Positions 51,206 to 58,110 of a DNA stretch of 64,000 nucleotides are shown one piece after another (within the stretch, counting starts at the first letter, position 1; each line of letters starts with the position of its first letter). The stretch is from positions 91,190 through 155,189 of IMG/VR virus record IMGVR_UViG_3300017917_005384, one strand, 5' to 3'. This DNA comes from a virus. The translations under genes and the position numbers were made by a program. The notes below the pieces were generated by a model. It saw nothing but the letters and a program-made list of their open reading frames with translations. It searched no databases and was not told the DNA's origin.

Positions 51206-51787
51206 ATGATTATCCCTTCTAAATTTGATAATGATACTTTTTCTCTCACTCGAGAACATCTTAATTTGTTCATTAACCGAGTAGCAAAAGAGTATGGGAG
51301 TGTAAATAAGAAATTACTTGAAATAGGACCTCAAGATAGATCCGAAGTTAGAGTAGCATTCAATATGTGTAATATTGAAACTCTAGATTTAGTACCTGAT
51401 TATAATCCTGATATTGTAGGTGATATTACAAAATACAACTCTCATATACAAGATTCAACCTATGACATTATAACATGCTTAGAAATACTTGAACATACTA
51501 TCAACCCGTTTTCAGCTATTGAAGAGCTTAGACGTATAACAACAGATGGTGGATTAATATTGTTTTCAGCTCCATTAAATTGGAGAATACACGGTCCTGT
51601 TCCGGATTGTTGGAGATTTACTGAGTTTGGATGGAAAATACTATTAAAAGATTTTGATATTCTTGAAATAGATAAGTTAGAAACACCAGATAGAAATCTA
51701 TTTCCGATTAAATACAATATATTAGCAAAATGCAATAAATCAAAAAATATAGATGTTTATTCTATGAAATTTGAACCTCTAAAATAA
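51206..51787 (+). CDS. SAM-dependent methyltransferase
   Basis: A 193-residue class I methyltransferase. KLLEIGPQDRSEV is motif I (less glycine-rich than usual), DIITCLEILEHTINP motif II and ITTDGGLILFSAPLNW motif III. It shares the reduced-size layout with the one at 42826 and likely acts on a glycan. Confidence 0.72.
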   Translation: MIIPSKFDNDTFSLTREHLNLFINRVAKEYGSVNKKLLEIGPQDRSEVRVAFNMCNIETLDLVPDYNPDIVGDITKYNSHIQDSTYDIITCLEILEHTINPFSAIEELRRITTDGGLILFSAPLNWRIHGPVPDCWRFTEFGWKILLKDFDILEIDKLETPDRNLFPIKYNILAKCNKSKNIDVYSMKFEPLK

Positions 51788-51793
51788 CAACTT

Positions 51794-52507
51794 ATGAAGT
51801 TACATATATTTTATTGTCACTATAATATAACAGGTACAGACCATAAAGGTAGACCTCGTTGGTTTGATTACGAAAAATGTTTTATTAATCTTTTAAATAC
51901 TATTGAAGGTAAAAATAATATAGAACTCCACGTGATAATGGATGGTACTATTGAAAACAACTGGATAAGCAAATATAAAGATAAATACATTGCTCATGAA
52001 ATTGTTACAACTCATGATATGGATTCTGTAACAAGGGGAGTATATCCTATTATAAGAAAAACAAAATGTAAAGATACAGATCTTGTCTATCTTTTAGAAA
52101 ATGATTATTTACATGTTGATGATTGGGTAGATAAAATTTTTGATATTTTTCAAACATTTGGGGGGTTAAATTATGTATCTTTATACGACCATGGAGATAA
52201 ATACTGGCATCCTAACTATGATGATTTAGTGTCTAAAATATTTGCTTCTAATACACATCATTGGAGAACAATGATATCTACTTGTGGTAGTTATGTTACA
52301 ACTAAAAAAATATTCGATGAAGATTTTGATGATCATACTGGGGTTACAATTCCTATAGGTGATCACCATAAATGGGTATTTTTAAATGAAACTAAAGGTA
52401 GATTTATTTTAACGCCTGTTCCTGGTTTATCTACCCATTGTATGGAAGCTTTCTTATCACCTACTATAGATTGGGAAAAAATAAATAATAAAACAAAAAC
52501 AAATTAA
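51794..52507 (+). CDS. probable glycosyltransferase (GT-A-like)
   Basis: A 237-residue protein. YLLENDYLHVDDWVDKIFDI has an acidic END motif resembling the DxD of GT-A enzymes, and GDHHKWVFLNETKG lies near the expected acceptor site. The N-terminus LHIFYCHYNITG is the first strand of a GT-A domain. Family assignment is uncertain. Confidence 0.55.
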   Translation: MKLHIFYCHYNITGTDHKGRPRWFDYEKCFINLLNTIEGKNNIELHVIMDGTIENNWISKYKDKYIAHEIVTTHDMDSVTRGVYPIIRKTKCKDTDLVYLLENDYLHVDDWVDKIFDIFQTFGGLNYVSLYDHGDKYWHPNYDDLVSKIFASNTHHWRTMISTCGSYVTTKKIFDEDFDDHTGVTIPIGDHHKWVFLNETKGRFILTPVPGLSTHCMEAFLSPTIDWEKINNKTKTN

Positions 52508-52510
52508 AAT

Positions 52511-53305
52511 ATGATATCATTAATTATTCCCACATATAGAAACCCTGAATATTTAGACATCTGCTTAAAATCAGCAATTGATAACCAAGTAAACAAAAAT
52601 GAAATTATCGTTTCTGTTGATGGACATATTGAAGAAAGTCAATATGTTTTAGACAAATATAAAGACAGTATTGTTATTTTAGATTTAGGAGAAAATCAAG
52701 GATTTCAAACTTCCCACAACTTAGCTGTCATGAATGCTAATAATGAAACCATTTGTATAATAAATGATGATAATGTTTTATGTAAAGAGTGGGATGTACT
52801 TATAGAACAAGATTTTGATTTAAATAAAGTAATGACTATAGAACAAATCGAACCTGTTGGGCCTAGCATATTTGGTTTTCATATCAAAGATTTTGGTAAA
52901 ACTCCTAAAGATTTTGATTATGAGGCTTTTATCAAATATGAATTAACTATTAGAGAAAACAAACTAACTAAAGATGGAGGAATATTTCCTTTTGTTATTT
53001 CAAAGAAAAATTACATGATAGTAGGTGGATTTGATACTTTATATCCATCACCATATGTATGTGATTGGGACTTTTTTCTAAAATTAGATCTCAATAATGT
53101 AGAATTTTACAAAACACATAATTTACATCTTTATCATTTTGGTAGCACAGTATTAAAAAAAGGAATCGACAAGGACAAATTTGCCTCTTCTCATAACCCA
53201 GCAGCAGAAACTTTCTATTACAAATGGGGAATGTACCCTCACTTATTTGAAAATAACAGCCATAAACCAAAACAAACAATTATTAAGGGGATAAAATATG
53301 AGTAA
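52511..53305 (+). CDS. glycosyltransferase family 2
   Basis: A 264-residue GT2. ISLIIPTYRNPEYLDICLKSA is the N-terminal signature, TICIINDDNVLC is the metal motif region (NDD), and PSPYVCDWDFFLKL contains the acceptor Asp. Overlaps the following nucleotidyltransferase gene by 8 nt. Confidence 0.85.
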   Translation: MISLIIPTYRNPEYLDICLKSAIDNQVNKNEIIVSVDGHIEESQYVLDKYKDSIVILDLGENQGFQTSHNLAVMNANNETICIINDDNVLCKEWDVLIEQDFDLNKVMTIEQIEPVGPSIFGFHIKDFGKTPKDFDYEAFIKYELTIRENKLTKDGGIFPFVISKKNYMIVGGFDTLYPSPYVCDWDFFLKLDLNNVEFYKTHNLHLYHFGSTVLKKGIDKDKFASSHNPAAETFYYKWGMYPHLFENNSHKPKQTIIKGIKYE

Positions 53306-53924
53306 ATATAAAGCCATAATACCATGTGCTGGCTTTGGAACTAGAATGAAGATGCTCCCTCATCAAGCTAAAGAATTATTACCAGATGAGGATGGTAATC
53401 CAACTATAAATTGGTCTTTAGATATATGCAAAAAATATAATATTGATCCTATAGTAGTTACTAGACCTGAAAAGCAGGAATTTAATAGTTTTTTATCTCA
53501 AAAAGGAATAACTTATGTACTTGATGAAGGAAAATCAGTAGGGACATCTGTACTACAAACAAAAAAATATTGGGGAGATTACAATATAATGTTGCTTCCT
53601 GATACTAGATTTGAATATGATAGTAAATTTTTTATTAATATTTTTAAATCTATGGAAGTAGGTAATGATTCAATGTTTGCTTTATTTAGTGTAGAAGACT
53701 ATTCTAATTGGGGAATAATATGTAATAATACATTTTATGAAAAACCCAAAAGACAATTTGTAAAAGAAGATAACGCTTTTGCTTGGGGAGTAATAGGGTT
53801 TAGAAAAGAATATGGGGAAACTTTATTTAGCAGTTACAATTTAACATCACCCCCTTTACTTTTATCTAACCCAGGATATCTATTTATTGAGAATTTTAGA
53901 GATATTAGTCGAAAATATGTTTAA
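53298..53924 (+). CDS. sugar nucleotidyltransferase-like protein, short form
   Basis: A 208-residue nucleotidyltransferase. AIIPCAGFGTRMKMLPHQAKELLPD is the G-x-G-T-R-x-x-P-x-x-x-K motif of RmlA/GalU enzymes that make NDP-sugars, and MLLPDTRFEYD is the metal-binding D stretch. It is about 80 residues shorter than RmlA, lacking the C-terminal part. It ends the glycan island. Confidence 0.78.
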   Translation: MSKYKAIIPCAGFGTRMKMLPHQAKELLPDEDGNPTINWSLDICKKYNIDPIVVTRPEKQEFNSFLSQKGITYVLDEGKSVGTSVLQTKKYWGDYNIMLLPDTRFEYDSKFFINIFKSMEVGNDSMFALFSVEDYSNWGIICNNTFYEKPKRQFVKEDNAFAWGVIGFRKEYGETLFSSYNLTSPPLLLSNPGYLFIENFRDISRKYV

Positions 53925-53953
53925 ATAAAATATTTATAGGAAACTCCCCATCT

Positions 53954-54496
53954 ATGCCTAAGCAGCATCGTTCTAAATCAGAATCATTAAGTCGAATTAT
54001 AACTCTTGGTGATATAGAAACTGATACAGTAAACGATATTATTCAATTTATACATGAAATAAACGAAGAAGACGCTAAAAAACAAATAACAAACCCAATA
54101 AAACTCATAATCAACTCAGGCGGTGGAGAAGTATACAGTGGACTTGCTTTAATAGATACAATTGATAACTCGCAGATTCCAATCCATACTATTTGTTATG
54201 GACGAGCTATGTCAATGGGGTTAATAGTATTTGCTGCTGGTCATTATAGAACAGCAAGTAAATATGCTACATTTATGTATCATGAAGCAATATATGAAAT
54301 AGAAGGTAAAGTAACATTTCATAAACAAGAATTAGCAGAAGCACAACGTATTGATGAAATATGCAACCAATATTTAATTTCTAAAACTAAATTCACAGAT
54401 AAGTTATTAAAACCATATAGAGATAAACAAACTGAGTGGTATTTTGATGTAAAAACAGCACAAAAATATGGATTAGTTGATGAGGTTATAAAATAA
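53954..54496 (+). CDS. ClpP-like serine protease (second paralogue)
   Basis: A 180-residue ClpP-family protein. INSGGGEVYSG is the oxyanion strand; the nucleophile is Ser87 in YGRAMSMGL and the His is His110 in FMYHEA. The third residue of the triad, Asp in most family members (Asp168 in the paralogue at 20120), aligns with Glu161 (QTEWYF). The final KYGLVDEVI is typical. It may be inactive, altered, or a partner subunit for the first paralogue; two-ClpP heterocomplexes exist in some bacteria. The tmRNA gene is 3.6 kb downstream. Confidence 0.8.
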   Translation: MPKQHRSKSESLSRIITLGDIETDTVNDIIQFIHEINEEDAKKQITNPIKLIINSGGGEVYSGLALIDTIDNSQIPIHTICYGRAMSMGLIVFAAGHYRTASKYATFMYHEAIYEIEGKVTFHKQELAEAQRIDEICNQYLISKTKFTDKLLKPYRDKQTEWYFDVKTAQKYGLVDEVIK

Positions 54497-54523
54497 TTAA
54501 TATTTATATATAAACATATTAAA

Positions 54524-54826
54524 ATGGCAGATATAAAACCGAAATTGCGCGTGGATGTGAATAGTAACCCTACTAAAAAGGGTATTAAAGTGCAATTTGT
54601 ATTACCTCAAGAATTAGAAGGAGATTACAAAACTGAAATGACACAAAAGTTACAAACCAAATTAAACCAAGGTCTAACTCAGTATAATTTAACCGTATCT
54701 CAAGATACAGATGTACCCTATAATAACGTTATTGGGTTCTTAATTCCTATAGCTGATATTAAGTTATTAATTAAGAATGTTTTAAAAGGTGGAAGTGGTG
54801 TTTCTACTTCTGAAGAAACAAAGTAA
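54524..54826 (+). CDS. small uncharacterised protein
   Basis: A 100-residue soluble protein with a KPKLRVDVNSNPTKKGIKVQF N-terminal part that reads like a beta-sheet domain, and a basic/Ser-rich C-terminus. Unknown family. It lies between the second ClpP-like gene and a group of small genes. Confidence 0.5.
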   Translation: MADIKPKLRVDVNSNPTKKGIKVQFVLPQELEGDYKTEMTQKLQTKLNQGLTQYNLTVSQDTDVPYNNVIGFLIPIADIKLLIKNVLKGGSGVSTSEETK

Positions 54827-54843
54827 TAATTAAAAAACTAGTT

Positions 54844-55164
54844 ATGGTTAAAACAAAACGTAGAATGAGAAGAAAAATCCCTATACTTCGTGTTAAAATA
54901 GAACCAGGGGCTCATTATTCTCAACTAACAGAAATTCCAGAAGTAAAACAAGCTGTTATAGAAGAAGCGATATGTGCTATTAAAGACGGAATTACACGTA
55001 ATAAATCTTCTATTTTTCTATTTGAAGTAGCCTACTCAGATTATTATATTGAGTTAGAAAAAACAAAATGGAAATCTACTCTTGAAAAAGTACTTGAGTA
55101 TTATATTGAGAAAGAAGATTATGATAAATGTATTGAAGCAAGAGATTTAATTAATAAATTATGA
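54844..55164 (+). CDS. small helical protein, paralogue of the gene at 57784
   Basis: A 106-residue protein. Its C-terminal 60 residues share a pattern with the protein at 57784: ITRNKSSIFLFEVAYSDYYI and YIEKEDYDKCIEARDLINKL here, versus AKRNKDSIDIFEITFKS and IKMEEYELCSEVKKILDKK there. The last helix (EDYDKCIEARDLI) resembles the UVR motif (EEDYEKAARLRD). It overlaps the next gene by 4 nt. Confidence 0.55.
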   Translation: MVKTKRRMRRKIPILRVKIEPGAHYSQLTEIPEVKQAVIEEAICAIKDGITRNKSSIFLFEVAYSDYYIELEKTKWKSTLEKVLEYYIEKEDYDKCIEARDLINKL

Positions 55165-55595
55165 ATGAAGGAGAAAAGCACGCAGAAGGAATTAAAAGTT
55201 CTATTGACGACATTATAGGTGTTGATACAACACTCAAACTAAAGAGAAAATCAAGTGAAGACATTCAACGAGAAAAATTTGAAACTTTCATTCGTTTGAT
55301 GCAAGAAGTAGAAACACGTAGTATACTAATGGCTGAAGAATTACAACTTGATTTTTCAGCATATGATAAAAAATTTTATTCTGTTATTGACCTAATAATG
55401 GAAATGCATTTTGGAAAAGAAGCAACTGAAATTATACTTTTTTATCTATATGAACAAACAGACCCAGAAGAATCATTTGATAAAATATTAGATGAAAATA
55501 ATAATCCTATTCCATTAAATAATGTTGCTGATTTATGGGAAGTAGTAAAACTACTTCAATCACAGAAAAAGCTTGGTAGGCAAAGAAAAAAGTAG
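55161..55595 (+). CDS. uncharacterised acidic helical protein
   Basis: A 144-residue, Glu-rich helical protein with a basic C-terminal tail (KKLGRQRKK). It begins MNEGEKHAEGIKSSI. No domain recognised. It overlaps the previous gene by 4 nt, and its 3' end overlaps a promoter-like motif for the small lipoprotein gene. Confidence 0.5.
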   Translation: MNEGEKHAEGIKSSIDDIIGVDTTLKLKRKSSEDIQREKFETFIRLMQEVETRSILMAEELQLDFSAYDKKFYSVIDLIMEMHFGKEATEIILFYLYEQTDPEESFDKILDENNNPIPLNNVADLWEVVKLLQSQKKLGRQRKK

Positions 55596-55603
55596 TATAT
55601 TTA
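55579..55603 (+). promoter_or_regulatory. candidate phage promoter (GGCAAAG-N10-TATATTTA)
   Basis: GGCAAAG (55579-55585) and TATATTTA (55596-55603) with a 10-nt spacer precede the small lipoprotein gene by 25 nt and overlap the end of the preceding gene. Confidence 0.45.
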
Positions 55604-55628
55604 ATTTAAATAAAAAAATTACAAAAAC

Positions 55629-55793
55629 ATGAAAAAAATGATCGCCGTTGCCGTAATTGCAACCTTTATTGTAGCTTGTAACAACAATGCTTCAAACACA
55701 CCTGTAACTACTGATTCAATTAATGTTGACAGTATTATGGTAGTTAATGACACAACTGGAGTAGTTGATACTACTGACAGTACTGCTAATTAA
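55629..55793 (+). CDS. small lipoprotein
   Basis: A 54-residue precursor: KKMIAVAVIATFIVAC is a lipoprotein signal peptide ending at lipobox Cys17, followed by a short acidic, Thr/Asn/Ser-rich mature part. It is an isolated unit with a promoter motif and a strong terminator, and some codons (GCC, ATC) are atypical. This resembles an abundant envelope lipoprotein that could modify the host surface. Confidence 0.6.
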   Translation: MKKMIAVAVIATFIVACNNNASNTPVTTDSINVDSIMVVNDTTGVVDTTDSTAN

Positions 55794-55826
55794 TTAGTGG
55801 GGCGTATGCCCCCTAATTTTTATTTT
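55794..55826 (+). terminator. Rho-independent terminator
   Basis: TTAG-T-GGGGC (55794-55803) pairs with GCCCC-CTAA (55808-55816), 9 bp with one bulged T and a GTAT loop, followed by a T-rich tract. It closes the small lipoprotein unit. Confidence 0.8.
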
Positions 55827-55837
55827 ATCTATTTGTT

Positions 55838-56437
55838 ATGCCTGCTCCTAAACCCATTACTAAAGATGATATTTTAAGAGCAATACGATTTACAAAATCT
55901 AATCGTGCTGCTGCTCGTTATCTAGGTTGTAGTTATCAGCATTATAAACCATATGCTAAGTTATTTAAAGTAGACGAATCTGATCCAAACTCACCTACTT
56001 TATTTGATATCCATAAAAATCAATCAGGAAAAGGTATTCCTAAATTTTTACCTAATCGAAGAAAAGAACCAAATGTAAAACTTATATTTGAAACAGGTAC
56101 AGGATATGAATCATTTGCTCCTGAAAAAATTAAATCACGAGGAATAGCAGAAGGTTATTTAAAGGATGAATGCTACATGTGTGGTTTTTGTGAACGTAGG
56201 GTAACTGATTATAAGTCACCATCTTTACTTAATTTTAAAGACGGAAATAAATCTAATTATTTAATTGATAATTTAGAAATACTATGTTATAATTGTTATT
56301 TTTTATATGTAGCTGATCCTCTTACTCCTGATCAGATAAGACATATTGAAGATAACACCACTGTTAAAGCTGCCCCACATAATTGGGATTTAGATGATAA
56401 TCACTTAGAAAACATGAAAGCTTTAGGACTTCTTTAA
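55838..56437 (+). CDS. HTH and degenerate HNH-like zinc protein
   Basis: A 199-residue protein. Residues 10-45 (DDILRAIRFTKSNRAAARYLG and following) look like a helix-turn-helix. CYMCGFC (C112, C115, C118) and LCYNC (C150, C153) form a zinc site with the shape of an HNH nuclease (LNFKDGNKSN, then DNLEILCYNC), but the catalytic His of the D-H pair is Phe133 and the final His is Tyr154. It is likely a DNA-binding protein that has lost nuclease activity. Confidence 0.55.
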   Translation: MPAPKPITKDDILRAIRFTKSNRAAARYLGCSYQHYKPYAKLFKVDESDPNSPTLFDIHKNQSGKGIPKFLPNRRKEPNVKLIFETGTGYESFAPEKIKSRGIAEGYLKDECYMCGFCERRVTDYKSPSLLNFKDGNKSNYLIDNLEILCYNCYFLYVADPLTPDQIRHIEDNTTVKAAPHNWDLDDNHLENMKALGLL

Positions 56438-56441
56438 TTTA

Positions 56442-56464
56442 GGCAAAATCTTTTTTTATATTTA
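56442..56464 (+). promoter_or_regulatory. candidate phage promoter (GGCAAAA-N8-TATATTTA)
   Basis: GGCAAAA (56442-56448) and TATATTTA (56457-56464), spacer 8 nt, precede the gene at 56483. Confidence 0.55.
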
Positions 56465-56482
56465 AATAAATAAATAAGTTAT

Positions 56483-56776
56483 ATGAACGGTTTACACAAT
56501 CAATTTGCAGGGTTTGATATCCCCGATGAAATGAAACAAATGTATCGAGCTGGTTTTCAACCATTTGGACCTAAAAATGTTGCTAAATTAACTTTATTTC
56601 TTCAAGAAAATAAAATTGAAAATTTTAATGAAGTATATGATTATTATGCTTCAATTAAACCACAGCGACAAAAAGGTGAATCAAATGAAGAATTGAAAAA
56701 TCGCTCCAATTTTACCAAAGTAATTCAAAAATACAAACCATATTTTTATAACTATTCAGTATACGAAAATCAATAA
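56483..56776 (+). CDS. small uncharacterised protein
   Basis: A 97-residue protein, mostly helical with Lys/Gln-rich stretches. No known family. It starts 18 nt after the promoter motif and precedes the DUF4494 gene by 2 nt, so the two and the tRNA cluster may form one transcript. Confidence 0.5.
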   Translation: MNGLHNQFAGFDIPDEMKQMYRAGFQPFGPKNVAKLTLFLQENKIENFNEVYDYYASIKPQRQKGESNEELKNRSNFTKVIQKYKPYFYNYSVYENQ

Positions 56777-56778
56777 TT

Positions 56779-56994
56779 ATGGCATCTTATTTTCAAGTAA
56801 AAGTTCAGTTTACTGTTGAAGACAGTAAAGGTAAAGTAAAAAAACAAAATGTACTATATTTAGTAGACGCGCAATCCGTTACAGAAGCTGAAGCTCGCAC
56901 TGTTCAGTTTCTAGAATCACAAGGTGAACGAGAATTTGAAGTAAAAGCAGCTTCTGAATCTCCAATTGCTTATGTTTTAACTACAATGGATTAA
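56779..56994 (+). CDS. DUF4494-like protein
   Basis: A 71-residue protein. The motif YLVDAQSVTEAEARTVQFLE fits the DUF4494 family, small proteins known mainly from Bacteroidota and their phages, whose function is unknown. The closing segment ASESPIAYVLT is also typical. It lies 10 nt upstream of tRNA-Pro. Confidence 0.68.
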   Translation: MASYFQVKVQFTVEDSKGKVKKQNVLYLVDAQSVTEAEARTVQFLESQGEREFEVKAASESPIAYVLTTMD

Positions 56995-57004
56995 AAGCAT
57001 AGTT

Positions 57005-57081
57005 CGGGTTGTTGGGGAGCCCGGTTACCCCGCCTGCTTTGGGAGCAGGAGAACTCGCAGGTTCAAATCCTGCCAACCCGA
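57005..57081 (+). tRNA. tRNA-Pro (anticodon UGG)
   Basis: Acceptor stem CGGGTTG (57005-57011) pairs with CAACCCG (57074-57080), the discriminator base is A and no CCA is encoded. The anticodon stem CCTGC/GCAGG holds loop TTTGGGA with anticodon TGG (57040-57042). The T-arm (GCAGG-TTCAAAT-CCTGC) is intact. It reads CCA and CCN by wobble. Confidence 0.93.
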
Positions 57082-57088
57082 CTAATTA

Positions 57089-57162
57089 GGTCCGGTAGCT
57101 CAGCTGAATAGAGCAGCAGCCTTCTAAGCTGCGGGTCATTGGTTTGAATCCAATCCGGATCA
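57089..57162 (+). tRNA. tRNA-Arg (anticodon UCU)
   Basis: Acceptor GGTCCGG (57089-57095) pairs with CCGGATC (57155-57161) with one G-T wobble. Anticodon loop CTTCTAA carries TCT (57123-57125), which decodes AGA, the dominant Arg codon in these genes. D- and T-arms are normal. Confidence 0.93.
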
Positions 57163-57166
57163 CAAC

Positions 57167-57248
57167 GCCCTGATGGTGGAATTGGTAGTCACGCTAGACT
57201 TAGGATCTAGTATCGAAAGATGTGAGAGTTCGAGTCTCTCTTAGGGCA
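57167..57248 (+). tRNA. tRNA-Leu (anticodon UAG)
   Basis: Acceptor GCCCTGA (57167-57173) pairs with TTAGGGC (57241-57247). Anticodon stem CTAGA/TCTAG encloses loop CTTAGGA with anticodon TAG (57201-57203). A long variable arm follows, as in leucine tRNAs. It reads CTA and related CTN codons. Confidence 0.92.
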
Positions 57249-57278
57249 CGAAATTTTTTTATATGAAACAGTAAACAC

Positions 57279-57770
57279 ATGGAAAAAGTATTCAAAACGT
57301 TGAGTAACAATAAGGAAGTTAATCTTATTGATTATATTAAAGAATATAAAGAAACTTACCCTGATATTGAAATACTTATTGGATGTGATTCTCAAAATAG
57401 AATAACTACTAAAAAAATATTCAAAAAAGAAACAATATATGCTGTAGTAATTGGATTATACCATCCTGGTAAAGGTGCTCATGTGGTATATTCTAAAATT
57501 ATTACTTCAATGGAAAAAGAAAGTATTGTTCGTTTATTAAATGAGGTTTGGTTTTCTGTTGAAACAGCTGAATTGATTAAAAATGAACTTGGAATTAAAG
57601 CTACTTGGATAGATGTTGATATAAATGCCGATGAAAAATATAAATCAAATGCTGCTTTATCATCAGCATTAGGAATTGTTCGCGGTATGGGATATAATGT
57701 TAGATATAAAAATTCAGGAACATACACACTACCTATGGTTACTTATATGTGTGATCATATAGTAAAATAA
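57279..57770 (+). CDS. YkuK/DUF458-like RNase H-fold protein
   Basis: A 163-residue protein. EILIGCDSQNR is the first strand with the acidic residue of the RNase H-like fold, and IDVDINADEKYKSNAALSSALG the second acidic motif typical of the DUF458 (YkuK) family, whose activity is unknown. It is the first protein gene after the tRNA cluster. A role in RNA processing would suit the context, but is inferred. Confidence 0.65.
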   Translation: MEKVFKTLSNNKEVNLIDYIKEYKETYPDIEILIGCDSQNRITTKKIFKKETIYAVVIGLYHPGKGAHVVYSKIITSMEKESIVRLLNEVWFSVETAELIKNELGIKATWIDVDINADEKYKSNAALSSALGIVRGMGYNVRYKNSGTYTLPMVTYMCDHIVK

Positions 57771-57783
57771 AATATTTATAAAC

Positions 57784-58110
57784 ATGGCATGTCATTATTT
57801 ATACTTAAATAATTCAGAAGAATTTTTTAGTTTATTAAAAAATCGTGATCGAGATCTAGTATTAAAAATGGTTAAGTGTGTAATTAGTGCTGCTAAACGA
57901 AATAAAGATAGTATAGATATATTTGAAATAACATTTAAATCATTAGACGAACTAGTATTTACCATTGATAAATCACAATATAAAGAAATGTTAACTAATT
58001 GTATGGAAGATTTAATCAAAATGGAAGAATATGAATTATGTAGTGAAGTAAAAAAAATATTAGATAAAAAAACTCGTAAACCAAGAAAAAAACAAAATAT
58101 GGGGGCGTAG
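57784..58110 (+). CDS. small helical protein overlapping the tmRNA, paralogue of the gene at 54844
   Basis: A 108-residue protein. The middle and C-terminal helices share the pattern of the protein at 54844 (NKDSIDIFEI, then MEEYELCSEVKKIL). The last four codons, ending ATG GGG GCG TAG, run into the tmRNA: its 5' end begins at 58101, so CDS and RNA overlap by 10 nt. The basic tail (KKTRKPRKKQNMGA) could bind nucleic acid. Confidence 0.6.
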   Translation: MACHYLYLNNSEEFFSLLKNRDRDLVLKMVKCVISAAKRNKDSIDIFEITFKSLDELVFTIDKSQYKEMLTNCMEDLIKMEEYELCSEVKKILDKKTRKPRKKQNMGA

